Origin: Vitreoscilla massiliensis
Lineage (GTDB): Bacteria > Pseudomonadota > Gammaproteobacteria > Burkholderiales > Neisseriaceae
Reading direction: 5' to 3'
Assembly: GCF_001457815.1 (NCBI RefSeq)
Contig: NZ_LN898220.1
Coordinates: 372,001-436,000 of the forward strand
Length of the DNA: 64,000 nucleotides
In this document: positions 51,292-60,025 of the stretch, piece by piece
How the letters are laid out: every line of letters starts with the position of its first letter
Position numbering within the stretch: position 1 is the stretch's first letter
Program-made: the position numbers and the translations under genes
The notes under the pieces: generated by a model
The model's database searches: none
What the model saw: only the letters and a program-made list of their open reading frames with translations
What the model was told of the DNA's origin: nothing

Positions 51292-51622
51292 TCCGCAGCA
51301 TCCTAATGTGATTCAAAATACTGTCTTCATCGAGACAGCCTTGTATAAGCGGCCTGTAAGCCTTACAGGCCGCTTGTGCCTGATTTGACATCGCTATCTA
51401 TGTCAAGCATGCATAACTAATAGAAACAAGTGCATCTTTTTTAAATGGCTCGCTTGCGGCAATATCAAATGGCAGTGAGTGGCAACAGGTCAGGTAATAC
51501 CAAAAACAACAACTGGCTGTTAAGACAGCTTAACGCCTACGCCCTAGCTCACAAAATTCTATTTATTCAGTAACAGCTTAGGTGCTGCGTGCTGATCACT
51601 CTTTCAAAAAGGTGAAGAGAAC
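51292..51622. other. Intergenic region between galD and the lig operon
   Basis: About 330 nt without a gene. Near its start is an inverted DUS pair (51347-51374) that probably ends galD transcription. The remainder is AT-richer and presumably carries the ligJ promoter; no box could be assigned with confidence. Confidence 0.6.
51347..51374 (+). terminator. Inverted DUS pair behind galD
   Basis: AAGCGGCCTGTAAG and CTTACAGGCCGCTT are directly adjacent, forming a 13-14 bp stem ending in TTGT. Confidence 0.7.
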
Positions 51623-52654
51623 ATGAGTTTAATCATTGATTGTCACGGTCACTACACGACCGCTCCCAAGGCTTTGGCCGACTGGCGCGAGAAACAAATC
51701 GCGACCTTAAACAACCCCAGCCAAGCGCCCAAAGTGGCCGATTTGAAAATCAGCGACGACGAAATTCGCGAGACTTTAGAAGCCAACCAATTGAAGTTCA
51801 TGAACGAACGCGGTTCGGATTTGACCATCTTCTCGCCTCGCGCCAGCTTCATGGCCCACCACATTGGCGACTACCAAGTGTCGGCCACATGGGCGGCGAT
51901 TTGCAATGAATTGTGCTACCGCGTGGCGCAGTTATACCCAGACCGTTTTGTGCCTGCGGCGATGTTGCCACAGTCTCCGGGCGTACCGATTGAAACCTGT
52001 GTGGCGGAACTTGAGCGCTGTGTGAATGAATATGGCAATGTCGGCCTGAATTTGAATCCAGACCCATCCGGTGGCCATTGGACTTCACCACCGTTGACCG
52101 ACAAATACTGGTACCCGATTTACGAAAAAATGGTCGAGTACGACATCCCAGCGATGGTGCACGTGTCTACCAGTTGCAACCCAGCCTTCCACACCACTGG
52201 TGCACATTACTTGGCAGCCGATACAACTGCCTTCATGCAATGCTTGAGCGGTGATTTGTTCAAAGACTTCCCGACTTTGCGCTTCTTGATTCCACACGGT
52301 GGTGGCGCGGTGCCTTACCACTGGGGTCGTTTCCGCGGCTTGGCGATGATTTTGAAAAAACCTGAGCTCGAAGAACATTTGCTGAACAATATTTTCTTCG
52401 ATACCTGCGTTTACCACCAACCGGGCATCGATTTGCTACTCGATGTGGTACCGAATAAAAACATCTTGTTTGCCTCAGAAATGATCGGTGCGGTGCGCGA
52501 CATCGACCCACGCACAGGTTTTTACTTCGATGACACCAAGCAATACATTGAAGCGGCCAAAATCTCTGCCGAAGACAAACACAATATTTACGAAGCCAAT
52601 ACCCGCCGTGTGTTCCCACGTTTGGACGCACAATTAAAAGCCAAAGGATTGTAA
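51623..52654 (+). CDS. ligJ: 4-oxalomesaconate hydratase (LigJ, amidohydrolase family)
   Basis: Hydrates 4-oxalomesaconate to 4-carboxy-4-hydroxy-2-oxoadipate. The 343-residue TIM-barrel amidohydrolase starts IIDCHGHYTTAPKAL, with the HxH-type metal site, and has FSPRASFMAHHIGD, GLNLNPDPSGGHWTSPPL, MVHVSTSCNPAFHTTGAHYL and FLIPHGGGAVPYHWGR. It belongs to the LigJ type, not the LmbE-like GalB type. First gene of a tight six-gene operon; the next start follows its stop after 2 nt. Confidence 0.94.
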   Translation: MSLIIDCHGHYTTAPKALADWREKQIATLNNPSQAPKVADLKISDDEIRETLEANQLKFMNERGSDLTIFSPRASFMAHHIGDYQVSATWAAICNELCYRVAQLYPDRFVPAAMLPQSPGVPIETCVAELERCVNEYGNVGLNLNPDPSGGHWTSPPLTDKYWYPIYEKMVEYDIPAMVHVSTSCNPAFHTTGAHYLAADTTAFMQCLSGDLFKDFPTLRFLIPHGGGAVPYHWGRFRGLAMILKKPELEEHLLNNIFFDTCVYHQPGIDLLLDVVPNKNILFASEMIGAVRDIDPRTGFYFDDTKQYIEAAKISAEDKHNIYEANTRRVFPRLDAQLKAKGL

Positions 52655-52656
52655 AC

Positions 52657-53352
52657 ATGGACGTTACTTTGAACCAATTGGGCGTGGTAAAACGCAATAT
52701 CGAACGCGCTGACGCGGCTGCCGTTGAAAAATTATCGCGCTTTGGCGTGGCCACCATCCACGAAGCCATGGGCCGCGTCGGCTTGATGAAGCCGTATATG
52801 CGCCCAGTGTACTCAGGCGCAAAAATTTGCGGCACGGCCGTGACCATTTTGTTGCAACCCGGTGATAACTGGATGATGCACGTGGCGGCCGAGCAATTAC
52901 AGGCCGGTGATGTCGCGGTAGCGGCCTGTACCACCGACAATGCCGACGGTTTCTTCGGCGATTTGCTTGCGACTTCATTCAAAGCCCGTGGTGCCAAAGG
53001 CCTCATCATCGATGGCGGCGTGCGCGATGTAGAAGAATTGCAAGGCATGGGTTTTCCGGTGTTTTCCAAAGCCATCCATGCCAAAGGCACCATCAAAGCC
53101 ACTTTGGGCTCGGTCAACATCCCAGTGATTTGTGCCGGCCAATTGGTCAACCCCGGTGATGTGGTGATTGCCGACGTTGATGGCGTGGTGGTGGTGCCGC
53201 GTGAACGCGCACAAGAAGTCGCTGATGCGGCAGAAAAGCGTGAATCGTTTGAGGGCGAAAAACGCGCCCGTTTTGAAGCAGGTGAGTTGGGTCTCGACAT
53301 GTACAAAATGCGCGAACCTTTGGAAAAAGCCGGCCTGAAATACATAGACTAA
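52657..53352 (+). CDS. ligK: 4-carboxy-4-hydroxy-2-oxoadipate aldolase (LigK/ProA)
   Basis: Class II aldolase that splits CHA into pyruvate and oxaloacetate, the last step of the pathway. The 231-residue product belongs to the RraA-like fold (GVATIHEAMGRVGLMKPYMRP, AKICGTAVTILLQPGDNWMMH). The substrate loop GGVRDVEEL and the DGVVVVPRERA motif with metal-binding Asp are present. Length matches LigK (about 228). Two DUS-like copies lie within the gene (about 52896 and 52921). Confidence 0.95.
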   Translation: MDVTLNQLGVVKRNIERADAAAVEKLSRFGVATIHEAMGRVGLMKPYMRPVYSGAKICGTAVTILLQPGDNWMMHVAAEQLQAGDVAVAACTTDNADGFFGDLLATSFKARGAKGLIIDGGVRDVEELQGMGFPVFSKAIHAKGTIKATLGSVNIPVICAGQLVNPGDVVIADVDGVVVVPRERAQEVADAAEKRESFEGEKRARFEAGELGLDMYKMREPLEKAGLKYID

Positions 53353-53368
53353 GACACAGGACATCATC

Positions 53369-54295
53369 ATGAGCAGCACAGTTTTTGAAAAAACCGCCGG
53401 TTGGTTAGACTGGTATCAAGGCCCAAGCAAACCCTCATTGGCATTGCCAGCAGGCGCAGTCGATGCGCATTGCCATGTGTTTGGCCCAGGCGACCAATTC
53501 CCTTACGCACCTGAGCGCAAATACACGCCTTGCGATGCTTCTAAAGAACAATTGTTTGCCTTACGCGACCATTTGGGTTTTGCCCGCAATGTCATCGTAC
53601 AAGCCACTTGCCACGGCAAAGACAACCGCGCCTTGGTCGATGCCTTGTTGTCATCAGACGGCAAAGCGCGTGGCGTGGCCACCGTCGGTGTGGACATTTC
53701 TACTGAAGAAATTCAAGCCTTACACGACGCCGGTGTGCGTGGTGTGCGCTTTAATTTTGTCAAACGCTTGGTCGATTTCATGCCCAAAGCCGATTTGGAA
53801 GCAATCGCTGCTAAAATTGCCCCGTTTGGCTGGCACATTGTGATTTATTTTGAAGCGCCTGATTTGCCAGAATTGTGGGATTTCTTCACCAACTTGCCGA
53901 CCACGGTGGTGGTAGACCACATGGGCAGACCCGATGTGAGCAAGCCCGTAGATGGCGAAGAATTCAATCTGTTTGTGAAACTGATGGCAGAACATCCTAA
54001 TATTTGGTCCAAACTGTCTTGCCCAGAGCGTTTGAGCAAAACCGGCCTGAAAGCCTTGGACGGTGAAAAAAATGCCTACCAAGACGTGGCACCGTTTGCA
54101 CGTCGCTTGATGCAGTTGTTCCCTGAGCGTGTGTTGTGGGGCACAGACTGGCCACATCCTAACTTAAAAGACCACATGCCCGACGATGGCTTGTTGGTGG
54201 AATACATCGCACACATCGCCCCAACCGCAGCTGAGCGCCAACAATTGTTGGTAGACAATCCAATGCGATTGTACTGGCCTGAAGAAGTCGCTTAA
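53369..54295 (+). CDS. ligI: 2-pyrone-4,6-dicarboxylate hydrolase (LigI)
   Basis: Amidohydrolase-superfamily lactonase that opens 2-pyrone-4,6-dicarboxylate to 4-oxalomesaconate. The 308-residue product has GAVDAHCHVFGPGDQFPYAPERKYTP, split here as DAHCHVFGPG (HxH site) and YAPERKYTP. It also has VIVQATCHGKDNRAL, GVRGVRFNFVKRLVD, VVVDHMGRPD and the C-terminal VLWGTDWPHPN with the catalytic Asp. These are diagnostic of LigI, which works without a metal in the characterised Sphingobium enzyme. Third gene of the lig operon. Confidence 0.95.
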   Translation: MSSTVFEKTAGWLDWYQGPSKPSLALPAGAVDAHCHVFGPGDQFPYAPERKYTPCDASKEQLFALRDHLGFARNVIVQATCHGKDNRALVDALLSSDGKARGVATVGVDISTEEIQALHDAGVRGVRFNFVKRLVDFMPKADLEAIAAKIAPFGWHIVIYFEAPDLPELWDFFTNLPTTVVVDHMGRPDVSKPVDGEEFNLFVKLMAEHPNIWSKLSCPERLSKTGLKALDGEKNAYQDVAPFARRLMQLFPERVLWGTDWPHPNLKDHMPDDGLLVEYIAHIAPTAAERQQLLVDNPMRLYWPEEVA

Positions 54296-54333
54296 TTCAG
54301 CTCCTTGACAGATGATGTAGAAGAGAGAAACCC

Positions 54334-54750
54334 ATGGCAATAGAAAAACCCTATACCGACATACCCGGCACCATCGTGTTTGATTCCGATCAATCGCGCA
54401 AAGGCTACCATTTAAACCAATTTTGCATGTCGCTGATGTCGGCCGATAACCGTGCCCGCTTCAAAGCCGACGAACGTGCATATTTGGACGAATGGGCAAT
54501 GAGCGAAGAGCAGAAGCAAGCAGTGATGGCACGCGATTTGAACCGCTGCATGGCTTTGGGCGGTAATATTTATTTCTTGGCCAAAATCGGTGCCACCGAT
54601 GGCCATTCTTTCCAACAAATGGCAGGCTCGATGACGGGCATGAGCGAAGAAGCTTACCGCGACATGATGCTCGCCGGCGGTCGCAAGATAGACGGCAACC
54701 GCTATGTTTCAGAATGGGAAGAATCAGCAAAGGACAAGAATCATGGCTAA
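54334..54750 (+). CDS. ligA: Protocatechuate 4,5-dioxygenase alpha subunit
   Basis: Small subunit of the extradiol dioxygenase that opens protocatechuate between C4 and C5. The 138-residue all-helical product shows the LigA domain: SRKGYHLNQFCMSLMSADNR, ARFKADERAYLDEWAMSEEQ, and GGNIYFLAKIGATDGHSFQQ. It covers one side of the active site in LigB. Its last 8 nt overlap the ligB start, ensuring equal production. Confidence 0.96.
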   Translation: MAIEKPYTDIPGTIVFDSDQSRKGYHLNQFCMSLMSADNRARFKADERAYLDEWAMSEEQKQAVMARDLNRCMALGGNIYFLAKIGATDGHSFQQMAGSMTGMSEEAYRDMMLAGGRKIDGNRYVSEWEESAKDKNHG

Positions 54751-55588
54751 AATCACCGCCAGCGTTTACACCTCACACGTACCGGCCATAGGCGCGGCTT
54801 GGGACTTGGGCAAAAAAGACGAGCCGTATTGGAAAAAAGTGTTTGATGGCTATGAGTTTTCCAAACAATGGCACAAGGACAACAAACCAGACGTGGTGTT
54901 TTTGGTGTACAACGACCACGCCAACAACTTCAGTTTGGAATTGATTCCGACTTTTGCTTTGGGCACCGCCGCCCATTTCGAGACTTGCGATGAGGGCTGG
55001 GGTCCACGTCCCGTACCCGACGTCGAAGGTGCACCCGATTTGGCGGCGCACATTGCCCACTCTGTCATCACCCAAGACTTTGATTTGACCTTGTGCAATA
55101 AGATGAAGCTGGACCACGGCCTGACCGTACCGCTGACGCTGATGTTCGGCGACGTGGAACAATGGCCGGTGAAAGTGATTCCCTTGCATGTGAATGTGGT
55201 GCAATACCCGATTCCGTCTGGTCGCCGTTGTTATGAATTGGGCAAAGCCATCCGCCGCGCCGTAGAGTCTTACGACGAAGACCTGAATGTGCACATTTGG
55301 GGCACAGGCGGCATGAGCCACCAATTGCAAGGCCAACGCGCCGGCTTAATCAATCCAGAATGGGACAACCAATTCTTAGATGACTTGATTAACGCTCCTG
55401 CCGAATTGGCCGAGAAAAACTACGTCGAATACCTGCGTGAAGCCGGCTCAGAAGGCGTGGAATTGGTAATGTGGTTGATTGCCCGTGGCGCGATGGACGA
55501 AGATGCGACCCCGAAAGTGACGCACCGCTTCTACCACGTACCCGCCTCCAATACCGCCGTTGGCCATTTGATTTTAGAAAATCAGTAA
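54743..55588 (+). CDS. ligB: Protocatechuate 4,5-dioxygenase beta subunit
   Basis: Catalytic Fe(II) subunit that converts protocatechuate to 4-carboxy-2-hydroxymuconate-6-semialdehyde. 281 residues. The iron ligands are visible: His12 (YTSHVPAIG), His59 (VYNDHANNFSLE) and a Glu in the C-terminal region. The catalytic-base type His is in GTGGMSHQLQG near residue 195. ATG at 54743 with AAAGGA upstream overlaps ligA by 8 nt; an earlier in-frame start would be buried in ligA. Family and subunit order match LigAB. Confidence 0.96.
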   Translation: MAKITASVYTSHVPAIGAAWDLGKKDEPYWKKVFDGYEFSKQWHKDNKPDVVFLVYNDHANNFSLELIPTFALGTAAHFETCDEGWGPRPVPDVEGAPDLAAHIAHSVITQDFDLTLCNKMKLDHGLTVPLTLMFGDVEQWPVKVIPLHVNVVQYPIPSGRRCYELGKAIRRAVESYDEDLNVHIWGTGGMSHQLQGQRAGLINPEWDNQFLDDLINAPAELAEKNYVEYLREAGSEGVELVMWLIARGAMDEDATPKVTHRFYHVPASNTAVGHLILENQ

Positions 55589-55599
55589 AAGGACACACC

Positions 55600-56556
55600 A
55601 TGACACAAACCGTACGCATCGCCTTAGTCGGCACCGGTGCTTTTGGCATCAAACACTTGGATGGCTTGAAAAACATCGCTAACGCCGAAGTGACTTACAT
55701 CGTCGGCTCTAGCCGTGACAAAGCCCAAGTCATTGCCGACCAATACGGCGTGGCCAACGCCACCGGCAGCTTGGACGAAGCCTTGGCTTCCGACCAAGTG
55801 GACGCGGTGATTTTGTGCACGCCCACGCAAATGCACGCCTCACAAACCTTGGCGTGCTTGAAAGCCGGCAAACACGTGCAAGTGGAAATCCCTTTGGCCG
55901 ATGCCTTGGGCGATGCCGAAGCAGTATTGGCCGCACAACAAGCCAGCGGCTTGGTGGCAATGGTCGGTCACACCCGCCGTTTCAACCCGTCGCACCAATA
56001 CTTGCACAATAAAATCGTGGCCGGTGAATTGAACATCCAACAAATGGATGTGCAAACCTACTTCTTCCGCCGCAAAAACATCAATGCCAAAGGTGAGCCA
56101 CGCTCTTGGACCGACCACTTGTTGTGGCACCATGCCGCGCACACCGTCGATTTGTTCCGCTACCAAGCGGGCGCACCCATCGTCAAAGCCAATGCGGTAC
56201 AAGGCCCCATCCATCCAGAATTGGGCATCGCTTTGGACATGTCGATACAGTTACAGGCCGCTAACGGTGCGATTTGTACCTTGTCTTTGTCGTTCAACAA
56301 CGATGGTCCTTTGGGCACCTTCTTCCGCTATATTTGCGACAACGGCACTTACATTGCCCGTTACGACGACTTGGTCACTGGCAAAGAAGAGCCTGTGGAT
56401 TTGACTGGTGTGGCCGTGTCTGACAATGGCATTGAATTGCAAGACCGCGAATTTGTCGCCGCCATCATCGAAGGCCGCGAACCGAATTCTTCGGTACAAT
56501 CAGTGATTGAATGCTACCGCACCTTACAAGCCTTAGAAGACCAATTAAACGCTTAA
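55600..56556 (+). CDS. ligC: 4-carboxy-2-hydroxymuconate-6-semialdehyde dehydrogenase (LigC)
   Basis: NADP-dependent oxidoreductase that turns the ring-cleavage product (as its hemiacetal) into 2-pyrone-4,6-dicarboxylate. 318 residues of the GFO/IDH/MocA family. The Rossmann start is VRIALVGTGAFGIKHLDGL, followed by VDAVILCTPTQMHASQ and GKHVQVEIPLADALGD (the Lys-Pro of many relatives is replaced). The C-terminal half includes RSWTDHLLWHHAAHTVDLF, typical of LigC. AAAGGA precedes the ATG. Last gene of the operon, ended by a strong hairpin. Confidence 0.94.
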   Translation: MTQTVRIALVGTGAFGIKHLDGLKNIANAEVTYIVGSSRDKAQVIADQYGVANATGSLDEALASDQVDAVILCTPTQMHASQTLACLKAGKHVQVEIPLADALGDAEAVLAAQQASGLVAMVGHTRRFNPSHQYLHNKIVAGELNIQQMDVQTYFFRRKNINAKGEPRSWTDHLLWHHAAHTVDLFRYQAGAPIVKANAVQGPIHPELGIALDMSIQLQAANGAICTLSLSFNNDGPLGTFFRYICDNGTYIARYDDLVTGKEEPVDLTGVAVSDNGIELQDREFVAAIIEGREPNSSVQSVIECYRTLQALEDQLNA

Positions 56557-56570
56557 CAGCCCATGAAACC

Positions 56571-56615
56571 AAACACCCATTAAGCGGCCTGTAAAGCTTA
56601 ATGGGTGTTTTCGTT
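56571..56615 (+). terminator. lig operon terminator with a DUS in its loop
   Basis: AAACACCCATTAAGC and GCTTAATGGGTGTTT form a perfect 15-bp stem. The 10-nt loop is GGCCTGTAAA, so stem end plus loop make a full DUS. TCGTTTGTT follows. It is a strong intrinsic terminator and the only case here where one uptake motif forms the loop rather than a stem arm. Confidence 0.88.
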
Positions 56616-56635
56616 TGTTCCAGAAAGGATGTTCC

Positions 56636-57625
56636 ATGTTTGCTGCACGAACACTCGCCAACACAGCCATCAATCCCATCGGTTTGGGCTGCATGAACCT
56701 CAGCCATGCTTATGGCACGCCGCCATCGACGCAAGACGCACAAACCCTGCTCTTTAAAGCCTTAGACTTGGGCTATAACCACTTAGACACCGCCACTTTA
56801 TACGGTTTTGGTACTAACGAAATCCTTATTGGCAACACCTTAAACGGCCAACGACAGCAGTTTTTCCTCGCCAGCAAATGCGGCATGGGCGGCGTCGATG
56901 GCAAACGCGTCATCGACGGTCATCCCAACACCTTGCGCCGCCAAATTGATGAATCGTTAAAACGCTTGCAAACCGATGTCATCGACTTGTATTACCTGCA
57001 CCGCTTCGACAAAAACATCCCGATAGAAGAAAGCGTCGGCGAGATGAGCCGCATGGTCGAAGCCGGCAAAGTGCGCTATTTGGGTTTGTCGGAAATCTCC
57101 GCCGCCACCCTTAAAAAAGCCCACGCCACCCACCCCATCGCCGCCGTGCAAAACGAATACTCGCTGTGGACGCGCAATCCCGAATTGGGCACGATAGCGG
57201 CCTGTAAAGACATAGGCGCAACCTTGGTCGCCTTCAGCCCTGTTGCACGTGGTTTCTTGGGCAATACGGTACACGACACCGCCAGCCTGCCCGAAAAAGA
57301 CATTCGCCTTGGCATGCCACGTTTTCAAGGCGAACATTTCCAACACAACTTGGGCTTGTTACAGCAGTTTGTCGCCTTGGCCGACCAAGCTGGCTGCACA
57401 CCGGCACAACTGGCTTTGTACTGGGTACTCGCTCAAGCCGAGCACATCGTCGCCATCCCCGGCACAACTAAGCTGCAACACTTGAGCGACAACATCGCCG
57501 TGTCTGAACTCAATATTGCCACCGATATCTTGACCCAAGCCGGCGAACTGATTAACCAACACAGCGTCTCCGGCCCACGTTACCCCGCCGCAACGCAATT
57601 GGAAATCGACACCGAAGAGTTTTAA
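56636..57625 (+). CDS. Aldo/keto reductase
   Basis: NADPH-dependent AKR of about 329 residues. The catalytic tetrad is visible: Asp and Tyr in GYNHLDTATLYG, Lys in FLASKCGMGG, His in LYYLHRFDKN. The NADP loop is in VAIPGTTKLQHLSDN. ATG at 56636 has AAAGGA 6 nt upstream; an earlier ATG-type start at 56615 lies inside the terminator. It lies just after the lig operon but has its own unit, so a link to aromatic metabolism (reducing a ring ketone or aldehyde) is only suggested. One DUS copy is inside near 57198. Confidence 0.88.
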   Translation: MFAARTLANTAINPIGLGCMNLSHAYGTPPSTQDAQTLLFKALDLGYNHLDTATLYGFGTNEILIGNTLNGQRQQFFLASKCGMGGVDGKRVIDGHPNTLRRQIDESLKRLQTDVIDLYYLHRFDKNIPIEESVGEMSRMVEAGKVRYLGLSEISAATLKKAHATHPIAAVQNEYSLWTRNPELGTIAACKDIGATLVAFSPVARGFLGNTVHDTASLPEKDIRLGMPRFQGEHFQHNLGLLQQFVALADQAGCTPAQLALYWVLAQAEHIVAIPGTTKLQHLSDNIAVSELNIATDILTQAGELINQHSVSGPRYPAATQLEIDTEEF

Positions 57626-57657
57626 GCGCTGAATACACCGAATCTTTTCACTATAAC

Positions 57658-57692
57658 AACAAGCGGCCTGTAAACGTTTACAGGCCGCTTGT
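57658..57692 (+). terminator. Inverted DUS pair behind the aldo/keto reductase gene
   Basis: ACAAGCGGCCTGTAAAC directly abuts its perfect complement, giving a 17-bp palindromic stem ending in TTGTTTG. Confidence 0.8.
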
Positions 57693-57748
57693 TTGTCTGC
57701 GACACTGCATACATCACTCTAATTTGATATTCAACCTAAGGAATGGCC

Positions 57749-58246
57749 ATGAGAAAAGGGCTTTATTTATTGCTGTGTGTTGCAAGCCTCGCCCATGCAG
57801 AATTCGGAACAGAAAATCTGTTTGGCAAAGCCAAAGCAGGGTATATCTCGGCACAGTTTGAGACCGAAAATCAGCAGACTAACCTACCAACTGAACCGCC
57901 CATCACCCCGCCCAATTCTCGTACCTACACCGAATTATCCCCGCATTTGCACAATCACTTCAGCAGCAACAATGAGCTGCTCGAATGGTATTTCCCACCG
58001 TCTGGAGAAAAATGCCAAATTGGCATTTTGGAAAACCGCTATGGGGCCAAATTGGTCTTGATAGGCATGTCTGGCAACATCCCACCCCGTATTTTTGACT
58101 ACGGCGATTACCTTGCTTACCGCAACCAGCAAGGCATCTATGCCGATGATTTCGCCCAGTTACGTCAATCTGTGCACGCTGCCAACCGTTTGCAATCAGA
58201 TTGTTCTCGCTTAAAAAATTGGATTATTGAACACAAAATCAAATGA
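57749..58246 (+). CDS. Secreted protein of unknown function
   Basis: About 165 residues with a signal peptide (MRKGLYLLLCVASLAHA, cleavage after Ala-His-Ala). The mature part contains a Pro-rich stretch (PTEPPITPPNS) and two cysteines (EKCQIGILENRYG and LQSDCSRLKNW) that may form a disulfide. AAGGA lies 6 nt before the ATG at 57749, deciding against the ATG at 57743. I recognise no domain. It is a single gene between DUS-based hairpins. Confidence 0.6.
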   Translation: MRKGLYLLLCVASLAHAEFGTENLFGKAKAGYISAQFETENQQTNLPTEPPITPPNSRTYTELSPHLHNHFSSNNELLEWYFPPSGEKCQIGILENRYGAKLVLIGMSGNIPPRIFDYGDYLAYRNQQGIYADDFAQLRQSVHAANRLQSDCSRLKNWIIEHKIK

Positions 58247-58552
58247 TTAAAGCGGCCTGTCAACATTTACAGGTCGCTTGTTGGTTATACCCCACACCTG
58301 CACACCGTCTGTTTGGCTCACACAATACAGATTCGCTGCTAGTCGGCTTGTTTTGTAATTTTTATTACAAAATTGTCTTGAAACTGAAATATTTAACGTT
58401 TATTCTATCGAAACAGCACAGCAGCTCTAATCTGCCAAGCCGCTTCTGTCCAGCGTGTGCAGTCATCGCGGCCACTATTGCAAAGTTTACTGTGTCTGTT
58501 GCGGCAAACCACAACAAAAAATCACTTACTCATGATATGAAAGGCACTACCA
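58247..58552. other. Intergenic region before the HAD lipoprotein gene
   Basis: About 305 nt. Apart from the degenerate DUS pair it has an AT-rich palindrome (TTTTGTAAT and ATTACAAAA, about 58350-58371) that could be a terminator or operator. No gene is supported here. Confidence 0.5.
58250..58279 (+). terminator. Degenerate inverted DUS pair
   Basis: AAGCGGCCTGTCAAC faces ATTTACAGGTCGCTT. Each arm carries a change (TC for TA; GTCGC for GCCGC), so both copies are imperfect while a weaker stem remains. Confidence 0.5.
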
Positions 58553-59875
58553 ATGACACACTCAACTTGGTTTTCGAATTCAACGCGTTTGTTGGTTTTG
58601 GCGGTGATGGGCAGTTTGGCGGTCGCCGGTTGCCAATCCAGCGGCACGCCCGCTCCAGTCAGCAATGGCATACACAGCAAGCAGCAAGTATTGGCACGTG
58701 GGCAATGGGATGCGTTTAACCATGCGCAATTGAACCAAATGATAGTGCAATACGGCAAACTCAGCTCCACTTACCGCGCCGATAAAAAACCGTATGTGGT
58801 GTTCGATTTTGACAATACCTCGGTGTTTCTCGACATCGAAGAAGCGACCTTGATTTACCAATTGGAGCAATTGCAATTCAAGGTGACGCCGCAGCAATTG
58901 GACAAAATCATCCGCACCGACATCAGCGACAAGAATTTCAGCGCCGATTACAACAACCAAGCCGGCCAAGCGGTGAACATCAATACCGTCGCACCCGACA
59001 TCATCGCCAGTTACACGTGGTTATACCAACATTACAGTGGCTTAAAAGGCACGCAAAGCTTGGCCGAAGTGCAAAAAAGCCCACATTACCTCAATTTCAT
59101 CACCAAAATGCGCTATTTGTACGCCGCCATCGGCCACACCTTCGACCATTCGGTTTCCTATCCATGGGTGACGTATTTGTTTGCCGGCTTCACCGAACAA
59201 GAGGTGCGCACGCTGACCCGCGATGCCTTCCGTTGGCAGCAAAGCCAAAAAATTGGCCCCGTGAAATGGACCTCGCCCGCAGAGTTGTCTGGCAAAGCCG
59301 GTGTGGTGTCGGTGAAATGGGAGAATGGCCTGCGCCCGCATGCCGAAATGCAAACCCTGTACCGCACCTTGCTCGACAATGGTTTTGATGTGTATGTGTG
59401 CTCGGCTTCCTTCATCGATGTGATTAAGGAAATGGTCAGCAATCCGGAAATGGGCTTTAATATTTCCGACCAAAACGTGTATGCGATGCAATTGGAACGC
59501 GATAATGCTGGTCGCATCATCCCTAAATTCCGCGCTGGCTATTACCAAACCCAAGGCAAGGGCAAAACCCAAACCATCGAAAAATTCTTGGTCAGCAAAT
59601 ACGGTTATGGCCCCATCTTCATTGCGGGCGACAGCGAAGGCGACCAAAACATGATGCAAGACTTTGCCGATACCCAAAAAGTGGTCATTGTGAACCGCTT
59701 GCGCAAACCAAGTACCGACATCGGCAAATTCTCGAAAATCGCCTTAGACAGCCATGGCAAGGCCGATGCCAAATTCCTGTTGCAAGGCCGTGATGCCAAT
59801 ACCGGCAAATTTGTGCCGTCGACCAAAACCATTACTTTTGGCGCGACTGAAGGCAAAAACCTCAAAGGCGAATAA
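58553..59875 (+). CDS. HAD-superfamily phosphatase lipoprotein (phosphorylcholine phosphatase-like)
   Basis: Predicted lipid-anchored phosphatase of 440 residues. Signal peptide with lipobox LAVAGC (Cys27). HAD motif I is DFDNTS (nucleophile Asp85, acid/base Asp87), a later Ser lies in VYVCSASF, and motif IV is in IAGDSEGDQNM. The large insertion between motif I and II indicates a C-type cap. DxDNT-type secreted HAD enzymes include the Pseudomonas phosphorylcholine phosphatase; the real substrate is unknown. AAAGG precedes the ATG. It ends before a perfect DUS hairpin. Confidence 0.82.
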   Translation: MTHSTWFSNSTRLLVLAVMGSLAVAGCQSSGTPAPVSNGIHSKQQVLARGQWDAFNHAQLNQMIVQYGKLSSTYRADKKPYVVFDFDNTSVFLDIEEATLIYQLEQLQFKVTPQQLDKIIRTDISDKNFSADYNNQAGQAVNINTVAPDIIASYTWLYQHYSGLKGTQSLAEVQKSPHYLNFITKMRYLYAAIGHTFDHSVSYPWVTYLFAGFTEQEVRTLTRDAFRWQQSQKIGPVKWTSPAELSGKAGVVSVKWENGLRPHAEMQTLYRTLLDNGFDVYVCSASFIDVIKEMVSNPEMGFNISDQNVYAMQLERDNAGRIIPKFRAGYYQTQGKGKTQTIEKFLVSKYGYGPIFIAGDSEGDQNMMQDFADTQKVVIVNRLRKPSTDIGKFSKIALDSHGKADAKFLLQGRDANTGKFVPSTKTITFGATEGKNLKGE

Positions 59876-59889
59876 GGGTTCACACCAAC

Positions 59890-59918
59890 AAGCGGCCTGT
59901 AAACGTTTACAGGCCGCT
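59890..59918 (+). terminator. Inverted DUS pair behind the HAD lipoprotein gene
   Basis: AAGCGGCCTGTAAAC abuts its complement, a 15-bp palindrome ending in CTTTATC. A further DUS copy lies at about 60000-60010. Confidence 0.8.
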
Positions 59919-60025
59919 TTATCATTATTGACTTGATTCATCTTATAGACTTAATGATTGGACAACACAGGTTGTTTCTTCATATCGAGCCTGATGCATG
60001 ACAGGCCGCTTATGGCATAGCTTGA

